Source of the DNA: Maricaulis sp.
Lineage (GTDB): Bacteria > Pseudomonadota > Alphaproteobacteria > Caulobacterales > Maricaulaceae
DNA length: 64,000 bases
Assembly: GCF_015665295.1 (NCBI RefSeq)
Contig: NZ_JADFAJ010000001.1
Location: 124,001 to 188,000 of the forward strand
Reading direction: 5' to 3'
Below the pieces are notes generated by a model. It did not search any database, was not told the origin of the DNA, and was given only the letters and a program-made list of their open reading frames with translations. Shown here in pieces: positions 18,139 to 26,679 of the stretch. Each line of letters begins with the position of its first letter. Position 1 is the first letter of the stretch. A program made the translations under genes and the position numbers.

Positions 18139-19004
18139 GCGAGCCCGTCACGGTTCTGATCCCGCTTTATCGCTCGGGTCGTTTTCTGCCGATTCTCAGC
18201 GAGACGATCAGGACGCATCTGGAGACCGGAATCCCGGTGACCGTGAGTGATCGCAATGGCGACGCGGCGCTGATCGGCACATTGCGCGACCAATTCGCTG
18301 GCGCGTCGGGGTTCTCGTCTTTCGTTTGCGATGATGACGACCATTGGGTCGCGAACATGAACAGCCTCATCGCGGCAACGCAAACGCCCTATTTCCGCAT
18401 CCTTCCGCATGATGACAGCGCCAGCCCCGAAAGCACGTTACGCATGTGCCGCGCCCTGGAGGCAGACCCGGACGCCGTCCTGGCCTTCGGGCCGGTGAGG
18501 GCCTGGTCGCTTGACGGCGTCCGGATGCCGGACCGCGATCAGAGCAATGCTGACATGGCCGATGGCCACCGGCATTGGCGCCGTGACACCGCCTTGGCGC
18601 TGTTCTGGAGCGGACGATGCGCCGGCGCTTTCAAGGGCGTTGTCCGCCGCATTCCCAAGGGGCTCGACAGTCCGCTCATGATACGGCCTACCCCGTCCCT
18701 CGCGCATTCCGAGCGCATCTGGCTCTCGGCGCTCGGTCTGCTCGGTCATTTCCGCCTCGAACCGGATGCCGTCCTGCACAAGCGTTACTATGACGAAAGC
18801 ACGCATCGGCGCTGGAAATTCAATGCCGCAGAGTATGCAGACGCCGCCTCAGTCCTGCTCGACTATGTCGCGGCATTGATCGAGCCTGGCGAGGATCGGC
18901 AGCGTGCTGAACGCGCGATACGCAACACGGCCGTCGCCTATGACGCTTGGTTCCGCGATGGTGATCGCGGTCCGGTTCCCGGATTCAATCCGCTCCGCCC
19001 CTAG
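18135..19004 (+). CDS. Glycosyltransferase family 2
   Basis: 289 residues. The N-terminus VTVLIPLYRSGRFLP is the usual GT-A start, and PHDDS near residue 95 fits the metal-binding acidic motif. The C-terminal half is not strongly conserved, so donor and acceptor cannot be named. Its ATG overlaps the stop of the FAD oxidoreductase by four bases, so the pair is translationally coupled. Its TAG stop and the TAG of the convergent epimerase share the palindrome CTAG at 19001-19004. Confidence 0.82.
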   Translation: MSEPVTVLIPLYRSGRFLPILSETIRTHLETGIPVTVSDRNGDAALIGTLRDQFAGASGFSSFVCDDDDHWVANMNSLIAATQTPYFRILPHDDSASPESTLRMCRALEADPDAVLAFGPVRAWSLDGVRMPDRDQSNADMADGHRHWRRDTALALFWSGRCAGAFKGVVRRIPKGLDSPLMIRPTPSLAHSERIWLSALGLLGHFRLEPDAVLHKRYYDESTHRRWKFNAAEYADAASVLLDYVAALIEPGEDRQRAERAIRNTAVAYDAWFRDGDRGPVPGFNPLRP

Positions 19005-19969
19005 CGCGCGCGCCAATCCGCGAACCAATCGGCAAAGCGGGCCAGACCGACAGCGAGGCCCACCGACGGCTTGTAGCCGTAATCCGCTTCCAGCCGACTG
19101 GTATCGGCATAGGTTCGCGACACGTCGCCGGGCTGCATGGGCAGCATGATTTTTTCTGCCTCGACACCCAGCTCACGCTCCAGGGTCGCGATCATGTCCA
19201 TCAGCCGGACCGGCGTCGAGCCACCGATATTGTAGACCCGGTGGCGCCCGCGCGTCGGTGCGTCGGCAAGAATGCGCGACACGGCTTCGACGATGTCATC
19301 GATATAGGTGAAGTCCCGCTCCATATCGCCATTGTTGAAGACCTTGATCGGCCGACCTTCCAGCATGGCCTCCGCAAACAGCCAGTAGGCCATGTCCGGC
19401 CGGCCCCACGGTCCATAGACGGTGAAAAAGCGCAGACCGGTCGCCGGGATGTCGTAAAGACTGCTGTAGGATGCCGACATGAGCTCGTCAGACCGCTTCG
19501 TTGCGGCATAGAGCGAGGCGGGCGTCTCCGCCGGATCGCTCTCGCGGAACGGCACTTCGGACCGCTCGCCATAGACCGAGCTCGACGACGCGTAGACAAG
19601 GTGGTCGAGCCGGTCGCCCAAGGACCGTGCAGCCTCAAGCACCGAGAGATGCCCAAGCAGGTTGGACCGGGCATAAGCGAAGGGGGCTTCCAGCGAATAT
19701 CGGACACCGGCCTGGGCGCCGAGATGCAGGATGCGCTGGGGCCTGACATCACCGACCAGGCCGATTACAGCCTCATGATCCGCAAGATCGATTTTCTCGA
19801 AACGAAAGCCGGAATACCGGGCGAGCTGGTCCAGCCGGGCCTGCTTCAAGGCAGGATCATAATAGGGGTTCAGGTTGTCGATACCGACGACATCCTCACC
19901 GGCTTCCAGGCGTGCCTTGGCGGCGTGATAGCCGATGAAGCCCGCCGCTCCTGTAACCAGACTCGTCAA
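19001..19969 (-). CDS. UDP-glucuronate 4-epimerase-like NAD-dependent epimerase
   Basis: 322 residues if started at TTG 19969, which has a GGGAGG box about seven bases upstream and gives the family's standard opening (M)TSLVTGAAGFIG; the frame can extend to 20026, but that adds atypical residues. GIDNLNPYYDPALKQARL and SSSSVYG and Y-A-A-T-K (active-site Tyr and Lys) with FTVYGPWGRPDMAY closely resemble the UDP-glucuronate 4-epimerase/CapI group. It would make UDP-galacturonate from the product of Ugd. It is downstream of the large secreted-protease gene on the same strand but convergent with the glycosyltransferase. Confidence 0.9.
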   Translation of the reverse strand: MTSLVTGAAGFIGYHAAKARLEAGEDVVGIDNLNPYYDPALKQARLDQLARYSGFRFEKIDLADHEAVIGLVGDVRPQRILHLGAQAGVRYSLEAPFAYARSNLLGHLSVLEAARSLGDRLDHLVYASSSSVYGERSEVPFRESDPAETPASLYAATKRSDELMSASYSSLYDIPATGLRFFTVYGPWGRPDMAYWLFAEAMLEGRPIKVFNNGDMERDFTYIDDIVEAVSRILADAPTRGRHRVYNIGGSTPVRLMDMIATLERELGVEAEKIMLPMQPGDVSRTYADTSRLEADYGYKPSVGLAVGLARFADWFADWRAR

Positions 19970-20143
19970 ACCCTCGCCTCCCGGGCCGGGCATTTCAAGC
20001 TGCCGGCCAGTCTTGTCGCTTGCCACAACCCCTTGTCGAGATGCAGGGTTTTCAAGCAGCGCCCTGCCTGTTTTGCCTCAATGCCGAAATGCGCAACAGC
20101 CCCGCTGCGCACCCCTTTCCCCAAATTTTTCGAGTAGCCGGGC

Positions 20144-20166
20144 GGGGAGACGCGACGCGCCTCCCC
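20144..20166 (-). terminator. Candidate stem-loop downstream of the M10/cadherin gene
   Basis: On the minus strand GGGGAGGCG can pair with CGTCTCCCC (nine pairs, one G-U) just past the stop at 20175. A T-rich tract lies about 20 bases further on, not directly after the stem, so intrinsic termination is only possible. Confidence 0.3.
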
Positions 20167-20174
20167 CAATTGCG

Positions 20175-23100
20175 TCAGGCCCAGCCGTCCTGGCTGTCGT
20201 CTGTCAGGGTCGGCATGAGAGCCTCCCGCACATCGAACGCATCGATGAAGCGGCCATCCGGGAAGTGCTCCAGCGCTGCATTGCCGGCACCGGCTGATTG
20301 CGGGGCAGCACTTTGATCGCCCGACGGCAGGGTCAGAGGCTCGAAGACCGGATACCCCTTGTCAGCCCCGAGCGCGGCCGCTGTTTCGAGCTCGCCATCC
20401 GCGACATATGCCCGAACCAGTCCACCGCTTGCATCGACGTCCAGCAGATCGCGCAGGGCACCAACCCAGCCGCGGCTGTCGCCGCTCTCCAGGGAGAGGT
20501 TTTCCAGCAGGGCGAGATCGGCGTCGGACAGGTCCGGATAGGTATGCGGCTCATGTCCGTCATCCTTGGCATCTCCATGATCCGACATGATCGGATGGCT
20601 CCAGTCATCGCCGGTGATTTCCGGATGATGCGGCGCGAGCTCGGGCAGATTATCCGGGTCTAAGCCTTCACGGCCGGCGTGATCCGGGTCACCAAAATAT
20701 TCCGGATTGCTGGTTTCGCCGTCATAGACAATGCTCTCGACGCTGATCAGCTCGACCACGCCATCCGGCGATCCTGCGCGATTGTCGGTCACGACCGTAT
20801 TGCCCGACCCGTTCGTCGAGATCGTGTAGTCGGTCGATGCGCCGGAGAAGACGATGGTGTCGTTTCCACTGCCACCATTGAAGACATCACTGCCGCCCGA
20901 AGCGTAGTAGCGGTCGGCCCCGCCATTGCCGGTAATGGTGTTGTCGGCGCTATTGCCAACAAAGATGTCATTGCCGCTGCCGCCAATAGCGTTTTCGATC
21001 ACTGTACCGCGGGCAATGCCGATATTGCCGTCTCGTCCGTTGAGGCTCGAATAGGCCTGCTCACGCAGATCGAAGATCTGGTTCGAGCTGGAGCCCGAGT
21101 AGTCGAGCGTATCGATACCGCCGGTGTCAAAGATCGTGAAGCTAACGGGATTAGAGAAGGCCGTGGCGTCAAAGATCACATTGCCGGCGGTGGAATTATA
21201 GCCATAGACGGTGTTGCCGCCGCGGGTGCTGGTCGAACCGCCATACATATCCAGAACAGCAATGATATCAGCAACCTGAGGCCCAACCACATAGCCGAAA
21301 TCGGCATCGACATAGGTGTTCTCGTTTTGCGAGAAGTAGGACATCACGGTGGCTTGCCAGGAATCGTTCAGATAGATCGCGTCGATGGCATAGTCGGCCG
21401 ATCCGTCATAGGGCCCCCCGTGTCCGAGACCGAGGGCATGACCGATTTCGTGGATATAGGTCTGGAAGGAATAGCCATCCAGATTGGTGCCATAGGTCGA
21501 AAGCCATTCGGTTCCGACATTGACGCTGGCGGACGTGATAAACCCACCGGAGGTCGAATCCGGCCCGGCAAAGGCGCCTTCCTCCTCATCGTCAAACGTG
21601 ATGTCCCCGCCAGAGCTCACTTCCGTGAAGGTGATGCCGGTGATGTCTTCCCACAGCTGCAGGGCCGCGCGGGCCAGCGTGCGCCCGGCCGTGGTCAGCC
21701 CGGTTACATCAACCGTAATCGTATCCCCCGCCGAGCGGTCCCATTGCAGGCCGCCGAAGCCATTGGCATTCAGGTAGTCGCCGATCTCCTGATAGTTCCA
21801 GGCCGTCAGCGGGTCAGTATGACGAATCTGAAGTTCGTACTGCCCGGAAAGGGTCGCTCCGGAATCCGGCTCCCAGGCACCGACCGAGATGTAATAGGTC
21901 CCGCTCGTTGTCGCCGTGAATCCGAGCCGTGAGTCCGTGTTGACCCCTAGCGTGATGTCATCATTTTCCGCAATCAAATCACCCGATGCGTCGTAAAGCC
22001 GAAGATAGGTGTCCTCCAGTTCGACGCCGGTTCCACCGGAGCCAAATGCATCAAACTGATAGCGCTGGCCGGCCTCGAGTGTGACTTCGATCCAGTCGCG
22101 GTCACCGGCAACCTCGAGCGTGCCCGTATAATTCCCGCCCGAGACCATGGAGATCTGCGTTGTGTCGCCTTCCGGCACATCCGAGCTTTCGTTGGTGACA
22201 TCCCCGACCGTCACCGACACCGCCCGGTTGGCCGTGTTCGACCCATCCGAAGCGGTAACAGTGAAATCATAGACATTGTCACCACCGGCATCCGTCGGAG
22301 ACTCGAAATCCGGGGTCGCGAGAAAACGCACTTCGCCGCTAGCCGAGTCGATGGTGAAGAGCGCCGCATCGGTCCCGGAGATCGAATAGCTGACTGTGTC
22401 CCCGTTAGGGTCGACCGCCCGGGCGACATAGGCTGAAGTCTGGTTTTCTGAGATGGTCTGACTGGTACCTGACGAGAAGACCGGGCTTCCCCCACTGCCT
22501 TCATCAACATCTGTCACAGTAATGGCCAGCGTGATCGTGTCCTGGAAATCACCGTCATAGGCCGTGATGGTGACCTCGTAGACATTGTCGCCATTCGAAT
22601 CCGCCGGGTTTTCAAAATCCGGGAAAGGTGAATCGAAGGAAAGTTCGCCCGTCACGCTGTTCAGAGACAGGTGCTGACTGTCGGGGCCGCCGAGCTCGAA
22701 GCGTGTGAAGGGGCCATCCACATTTGTGGCAGTGGCCGTGTAAAACACAGCGTTGGAGTTTTCTCCGATACTGGCAGTCGTACCCGAGGTCACCACCGGC
22801 GCGACATCATTCTCGTCGACAACGCTAATGCTGACGGCTTGCGTATCCGACAGGCCGCCATCGGAAGCGGTGACGTTGATGTCGTATACATTGTTGCCGT
22901 CGGCATCGGCCGGCGATTCAAAGTCAGGTGCGGCGAGGAAACTCACTTCCCCGGTTGCGGCATTGACGCTGAACAGTGCCGCATCGGCGCCCGAAATCGA
23001 ATAGGTGAGGACGTCCCCGTCTCCATCGGTGGCACTGATGGTATAGGCAACGCCGCTGCCATTCTCGGTGAAATCGGCCGACGCGCCGGACGTCAGCACG

Positions 23101-25079
23101 GGCTGAGCAGCCACATTATTCACCGTCACCGCGAGATTTTGTGTCGTTGTCGTTGTTCCGTCACTGGCCCGCAGTTGCAGCTCGTAGACATTGTCCCCGT
23201 CATCATCAGACGGGTTCTCGAAATCCGGAGACGCGATGAAGGACAATGCGCCAGTTGTCGCATCGATCGTGAACAACGCCGCGTCAGTGCCCGCGATCGA
23301 ATAGGTGAGCGTGTCTCCGTCACCGTCCGTCGCAGTGGCCGTGTAAAAACTGCCCGTGCTGTCTTCGTCCACCGAATCCGTGGTCGCCGACGTGAAGACC
23401 GGCGCGAATTCATTGAGGTTAGACACCGTGATGGAGACCGGCTGCACATCAGAATTGGAACCGTCTGACGCCGTGACGATCACGTCGTAGACATTGTCAC
23501 CGTCCGCATCCAGCGGCAGCTCGAAATCTGGCGCGACCAGAAAGCTCACTTCACCCGTATTCGCGTCGATCGCGAACAGGGCTGCATCATCGCCGGACAA
23601 CGAATACGTGATCGCCGCGCCCTCCGGGTCGCTGGCCGTCGCCGTATAGACAACTCCGGCGCTGTTTTCCGCCACCGAGGCGGCAGCGCCGGACGTAATC
23701 ACCGGCGCCTCATCGACATCGTTCACCGTGACACTCACGGTTTGATTTGTCGTTGTGTTGCCGTCGCTCGCGCGCACGACGACCGAATAGACATTATCGC
23801 CATTGCCGTCGGCCGGCGCCTCGAAATCCGGCGGAGCGTTGAAGGTCAGCTCGCCGGTCGCGGAATCGATTGCGAACAGGGCGCTGTCGCCGCCGGACCC
23901 CAGCGAATAGGTGATCGCATTGCCATCAGGGTCCGTCGCGACGGCGGTATAGACGACACCGGACGCATTCTCGTTGAAGCTTGCGGTCGTGCCCGAGGAA
24001 AAGGCCGCCGGCCCCTCATCCACGTCCGTCACCGTGATGGTCACGGTCCGGTCCGTGGTCAGGCTGCCATCCGAGGCCGAGAGAGTGATCTCGTAATCAT
24101 TGTCGCCATCGGCATCGCCGGGGTTTTCAAAGTCCGGCGCCGCCAGGAAGCTGACCTCGCCAGTCGCCGCATCAATCGCGAACAACGCCGCATCCGCACC
24201 GGAAAGCGAATAGGTCAGGGCCTGCCCTTCGGGATCGGCCGCCTGCGCGGTGTAGACGGTTCCGACGGTATTCTCGGCGACGCTGGCAGTCGCTGCTGAC
24301 GAGATGACCGGTACCTCGTCGACATCCCCAACCGTAATGGTCACGGTCTGATCCGTGGTGTTGGTGCCATCCGACGCGCGAATGGTGATTTCGTAAGTGT
24401 TGTCGGCACCGGAATCGCCCGCATTCTCGAAGTCAGGCGGAGCGTTGAAGGTGACCGCGCCGGTCGAGCTGTTGATCGAGAACAGGCTGGCATCCGCGCC
24501 GCCGCTGATCGAGAAGGTCACGGTGTTGCCATCGGCGTCGGTCGCGGTCGCCGTATAGACTGTGCCGGTCACATTCTCGTCGGCACTGGCCGTGCTGGCC
24601 GAGGTGAAGACCGGCGGATTGGTATTGGTGGGCGGTGTGGGTGGCGTCGTTGTGCCTCCGCCTCCGCCGCCGCCGCCACCTGCCGCAGCGCCAAGCAGGC
24701 CCAGACCTCCAAGCGCGCCGAGTATGGCACCGCCCCCGCCGCCGCCAGCTGCAGCGACGCCCGTCCCGAGCAGGGCGTTGGCGTCAAGAGCCGCATCAGA
24801 GAGATAGACAACCCCGTCGATAACGGAGACGTCCTGCGCCGCAATCAGCACTGTGCGGCCATCTGTCATGACCAGCTGGACCGAGCCGTCAGCGCCCATC
24901 TCGACGCGGGAGACGCCGCTTACTCCGGAAACCGGTGTGAAGCCGTCCGGTGGCGTCGCGCCGGCCTCCTGTGCCTGCGCACCGCCGGCCAGCAACAGGA
25001 CACCGCCTGTTGCCAGCGCCGTCCCCAAAAGGGCGTTGCGGACTGTGGACTGTCGATTGGCTTTGTTGGCAACAGGCAT
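20175..25079 (-). CDS. Giant secreted protein: cadherin-like repeats, PPC domain, M10 metalloprotease and RTX
   Basis: 1634 residues. Residues 1-37 look like a Sec signal (RNALLGTALATGGVLLLAGGAQA). Residues 55-95 form a short beta-rich VQLVMTDGRTVLI..VIDGVVYL segment, then 105-145 is Gly-rich and hydrophobic. Eight repeats of about 100 residues (about 155-961) share ENxxGxVYTATATD, ALFxIDxxTGEVSF, PDFE and TVTVxDVDE motifs of cadherin-like adhesin domains. A PPC beta-sandwich (about 965-1090) follows, then a serralysin-type M10 catalytic domain with HEIGHALGLGH (His1210, Glu1211, His1214, His1220) and Met-turn VMSYF, then RTX nonapeptides GGSGNDxFxG (about 1360-1420) and an acidic 200-residue tail. 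A type I secretion set is encoded just upstream. ATG 25079 has GGGAGAG upstream. Secretion by two apparently conflicting signals is the odd point. Confidence 0.9.
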   Translation of the reverse strand: MPVANKANRQSTVRNALLGTALATGGVLLLAGGAQAQEAGATPPDGFTPVSGVSGVSRVEMGADGSVQLVMTDGRTVLIAAQDVSVIDGVVYLSDAALDANALLGTGVAAAGGGGGGAILGALGGLGLLGAAAGGGGGGGGGTTTPPTPPTNTNPPVFTSASTASADENVTGTVYTATATDADGNTVTFSISGGADASLFSINSSTGAVTFNAPPDFENAGDSGADNTYEITIRASDGTNTTDQTVTITVGDVDEVPVISSAATASVAENTVGTVYTAQAADPEGQALTYSLSGADAALFAIDAATGEVSFLAAPDFENPGDADGDNDYEITLSASDGSLTTDRTVTITVTDVDEGPAAFSSGTTASFNENASGVVYTAVATDPDGNAITYSLGSGGDSALFAIDSATGELTFNAPPDFEAPADGNGDNVYSVVVRASDGNTTTNQTVSVTVNDVDEAPVITSGAAASVAENSAGVVYTATASDPEGAAITYSLSGDDAALFAIDANTGEVSFLVAPDFELPLDADGDNVYDVIVTASDGSNSDVQPVSITVSNLNEFAPVFTSATTDSVDEDSTGSFYTATATDGDGDTLTYSIAGTDAALFTIDATTGALSFIASPDFENPSDDDGDNVYELQLRASDGTTTTTQNLAVTVNNVAAQPVLTSGASADFTENGSGVAYTISATDGDGDVLTYSISGADAALFSVNAATGEVSFLAAPDFESPADADGNNVYDINVTASDGGLSDTQAVSISVVDENDVAPVVTSGTTASIGENSNAVFYTATATNVDGPFTRFELGGPDSQHLSLNSVTGELSFDSPFPDFENPADSNGDNVYEVTITAYDGDFQDTITLAITVTDVDEGSGGSPVFSSGTSQTISENQTSAYVARAVDPNGDTVSYSISGTDAALFTIDSASGEVRFLATPDFESPTDAGGDNVYDFTVTASDGSNTANRAVSVTVGDVTNESSDVPEGDTTQISMVSGGNYTGTLEVAGDRDWIEVTLEAGQRYQFDAFGSGGTGVELEDTYLRLYDASGDLIAENDDITLGVNTDSRLGFTATTSGTYYISVGAWEPDSGATLSGQYELQIRHTDPLTAWNYQEIGDYLNANGFGGLQWDRSAGDTITVDVTGLTTAGRTLARAALQLWEDITGITFTEVSSGGDITFDDEEEGAFAGPDSTSGGFITSASVNVGTEWLSTYGTNLDGYSFQTYIHEIGHALGLGHGGPYDGSADYAIDAIYLNDSWQATVMSYFSQNENTYVDADFGYVVGPQVADIIAVLDMYGGSTSTRGGNTVYGYNSTAGNVIFDATAFSNPVSFTIFDTGGIDTLDYSGSSSNQIFDLREQAYSSLNGRDGNIGIARGTVIENAIGGSGNDIFVGNSADNTITGNGGADRYYASGGSDVFNGGSGNDTIVFSGASTDYTISTNGSGNTVVTDNRAGSPDGVVELISVESIVYDGETSNPEYFGDPDHAGREGLDPDNLPELAPHHPEITGDDWSHPIMSDHGDAKDDGHEPHTYPDLSDADLALLENLSLESGDSRGWVGALRDLLDVDASGGLVRAYVADGELETAAALGADKGYPVFEPLTLPSGDQSAAPQSAGAGNAALEHFPDGRFIDAFDVREALMPTLTDDSQDGWA
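22196..24617 (-). repeat. Eight tandem ~300-bp coding repeats (cadherin-like domains)
   Basis: The repeats lie inside the large protease gene. Units are 99-105 codons each and diverged at the DNA level; the recurrent amino-acid landmarks are SxxENxxG, TATDxDGDxxTYSIxG, DAALFxIDxxTGEVSF and FENPxDxDGDNVYE. The conserved DGDN and D-rich turns are the likely calcium sites. Repeats 5 and 6 lack the DVDE linker that joins the others (NNVAA and VVDENDV instead). Confidence 0.85.
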
Positions 25080-25121
25080 GACTGATCTCTCCCGATAATC
25101 TTTCTTATGCCCTGACCCGGT

Positions 25122-25157
25122 GCGATCGACAGCGATCGCGGGTCATCCAGGACCCGC
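25122..25157 (-). repeat. Two adjacent perfect stem-loops upstream of the protease gene
   Basis: GCGATCG (25122-25128) pairs with CGATCGC (25133-25139), and GCGGGTC (25138-25144) pairs with GACCCGC (25151-25157). The two stems overlap by two bases, so only one can form fully at a time. They lie 43-78 bases before the start of the giant protease gene, downstream of the tolC-like gene; attenuation or mRNA processing between secretion genes and cargo is possible. Confidence 0.4.
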
Positions 25158-25190
25158 CGCTGCCGGCACCCCGTTTCAGGGCACTCACTT

Positions 25191-25251
25191 CCTCCCGGAA
25201 CCCGCCTTCAACCAGGCCGGCTCAAATCCGCACGAGCCCTCCCGGAACCCG
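25191..25251. repeat. 14-bp direct repeat between tolC-like gene and protease gene
   Basis: CCTCCCGGAACCCG occurs at 25191-25204 and again at 25238-25251, a 47-base period close to 4.5 helical turns. It lies in the only long gap of the secretion locus, so it may be a regulator binding site or simple duplication. Confidence 0.3.
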
Positions 25252-25340
25252 GCATGCCCCGACTTGCGGTACGGTCGGCACGCAAATTCTTCGACGCCGC
25301 TGGCGAACGGACCTCCAGACCTTTGGCGTCTGTCCTTGCG

Positions 25341-26675
25341 TCAGTACTCGTCCGGCCAGACACCGGTCTCCATCCGTGGCGCTGGCATGCGCGCGGTCAG
25401 CCCCATCAATTCAAGCTGCTGTCGCAGCAGGGAAAAGCGGGCACTGATTACATCCAGCTCCGCGCGTTCATACGTCAGGCGCGCATCAATCAGATCAGGC
25501 AATGTCCCCAGACCGAACTCGAACTCGCCTGAAATTGCGTCGAAATATTCGTATTGCGACCGCGCGACAGCTTCGCGGCGGACGAGCTGGGCCTCAAGCG
25601 AAATCGAACGGCGAAAGGCAATTTCCGCCTGTTCTCGCAATTCGCGCTGCAGGCTGCGCAGGCCGCTTTCCTGCTGCTCCAGGCGCGCAACGGCACGATC
25701 GCCGCGGGCCTGCAAGGCGTCGCCGGTCAACAGCGGCACCGACACGTCGATACCAAGCCGGTCGCGCGCATCCCAAGTCTCGCTGAAATCATCATAGACG
25801 TAGGATGCGATTCCCACGGCCTCGATCACCGGCAGTCGGCTGCGGCGGGCGCGTTCCCGCTGCGCATCGAGCCCGCGGACTGATTCGGCCTGTGCCGCGA
25901 TGCCCGGATTTCCGGTCAATGTGTGGTCGACGGCGTCATTGACTGTCTCGATTCCACGCAAGGCCAGCCCCATGTCGCGCTCAGCGGACCCCGCGCCACA
26001 CAGGGCGCTCGGTGCGAATCCAGTGTACTCGCGAATCCGTGTGGCGGCACGATCCCGCATGAAACGCAATTCCAGGGCATCGGCCTCGGCCTCGGCCAGG
26101 CGTGCCTCGATCTGGGCCCGGTCGGCACGCGTCGCCCCACCGGTCGTCAGCAAGGACTGCACCGCGGCTTGCTGACGCTCGAAATAGTCGCGCCGGTCTG
26201 CAACCACATTGATCATGGCATCCGCTTCCAGATGCGTAAGATACGCGTCTGCGAGGCGCCCGGATGCATCAATCTGCTGGGCCCGCAACTCGTGGGCGCG
26301 TTGCGCAATCGAGCTACTGGCCGCAGACATTGCGTAATGCGAATCACCGAAATCCCAGAGTCGCTGGGACAGGCGCACACCGACCTGGTTCTCGATCTGG
26401 CTGCCGGTCAGACCGCTATCGCCGGAGGCCGTGCGCCCGAAAGTCGAGAGCTGCGGCATGCGCAGTGACTCTGCTTCGCGAAAATCAGCCGCCGCCTCAT
26501 CCTGTCGGGCAATCGCCCCGGCAACTTCCGGCGCCCGCTCGGCAGCAATCCGCAGGGCATGCTCGAAGGACAGACAGTTTTCCGCCTGGGCCGCAGCACC
26601 GGCCGAGACGGTGATCGCGAGGAAAAGGCCCGGGACGAAGGCCCCGAACGGAGCCGGTTTGCGCAGTACCATCAT
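25341..26675 (-). CDS. TolC-family outer membrane efflux/type I secretion protein
   Basis: 444 residues. An N-terminal signal peptide (about 1-30, ending AAAQA) is followed by two copies of the outer-membrane efflux protein repeat, each with long amphipathic helices rich in Ala, Glu, Arg and Gln. Typical trimeric TolC/PrtF/RsaF proteins form the outer-membrane channel of type I secretion. It starts four bases past the HlyD-like stop, so the two are co-transcribed. Several possible ATG codons occur together (26675 and 26672); either gives the same protein within one residue. Confidence 0.9.
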   Translation of the reverse strand: MMVLRKPAPFGAFVPGLFLAITVSAGAAAQAENCLSFEHALRIAAERAPEVAGAIARQDEAAADFREAESLRMPQLSTFGRTASGDSGLTGSQIENQVGVRLSQRLWDFGDSHYAMSAASSSIAQRAHELRAQQIDASGRLADAYLTHLEADAMINVVADRRDYFERQQAAVQSLLTTGGATRADRAQIEARLAEAEADALELRFMRDRAATRIREYTGFAPSALCGAGSAERDMGLALRGIETVNDAVDHTLTGNPGIAAQAESVRGLDAQRERARRSRLPVIEAVGIASYVYDDFSETWDARDRLGIDVSVPLLTGDALQARGDRAVARLEQQESGLRSLQRELREQAEIAFRRSISLEAQLVRREAVARSQYEYFDAISGEFEFGLGTLPDLIDARLTYERAELDVISARFSLLRQQLELMGLTARMPAPRMETGVWPDEY

Positions 26676-26679
26676 TCGC

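Noticed and set aside
20679-21932. 417-codon plus-strand frame
   Set aside because: It is antisense to the M10 and PPC domains of the giant protease, whose motifs are beyond doubt.
22196-24617. Regular 300-bp repeats as a possible CRISPR or satellite array
   Set aside because: They are in-frame coding repeats of cadherin-like domains and too long for CRISPR.
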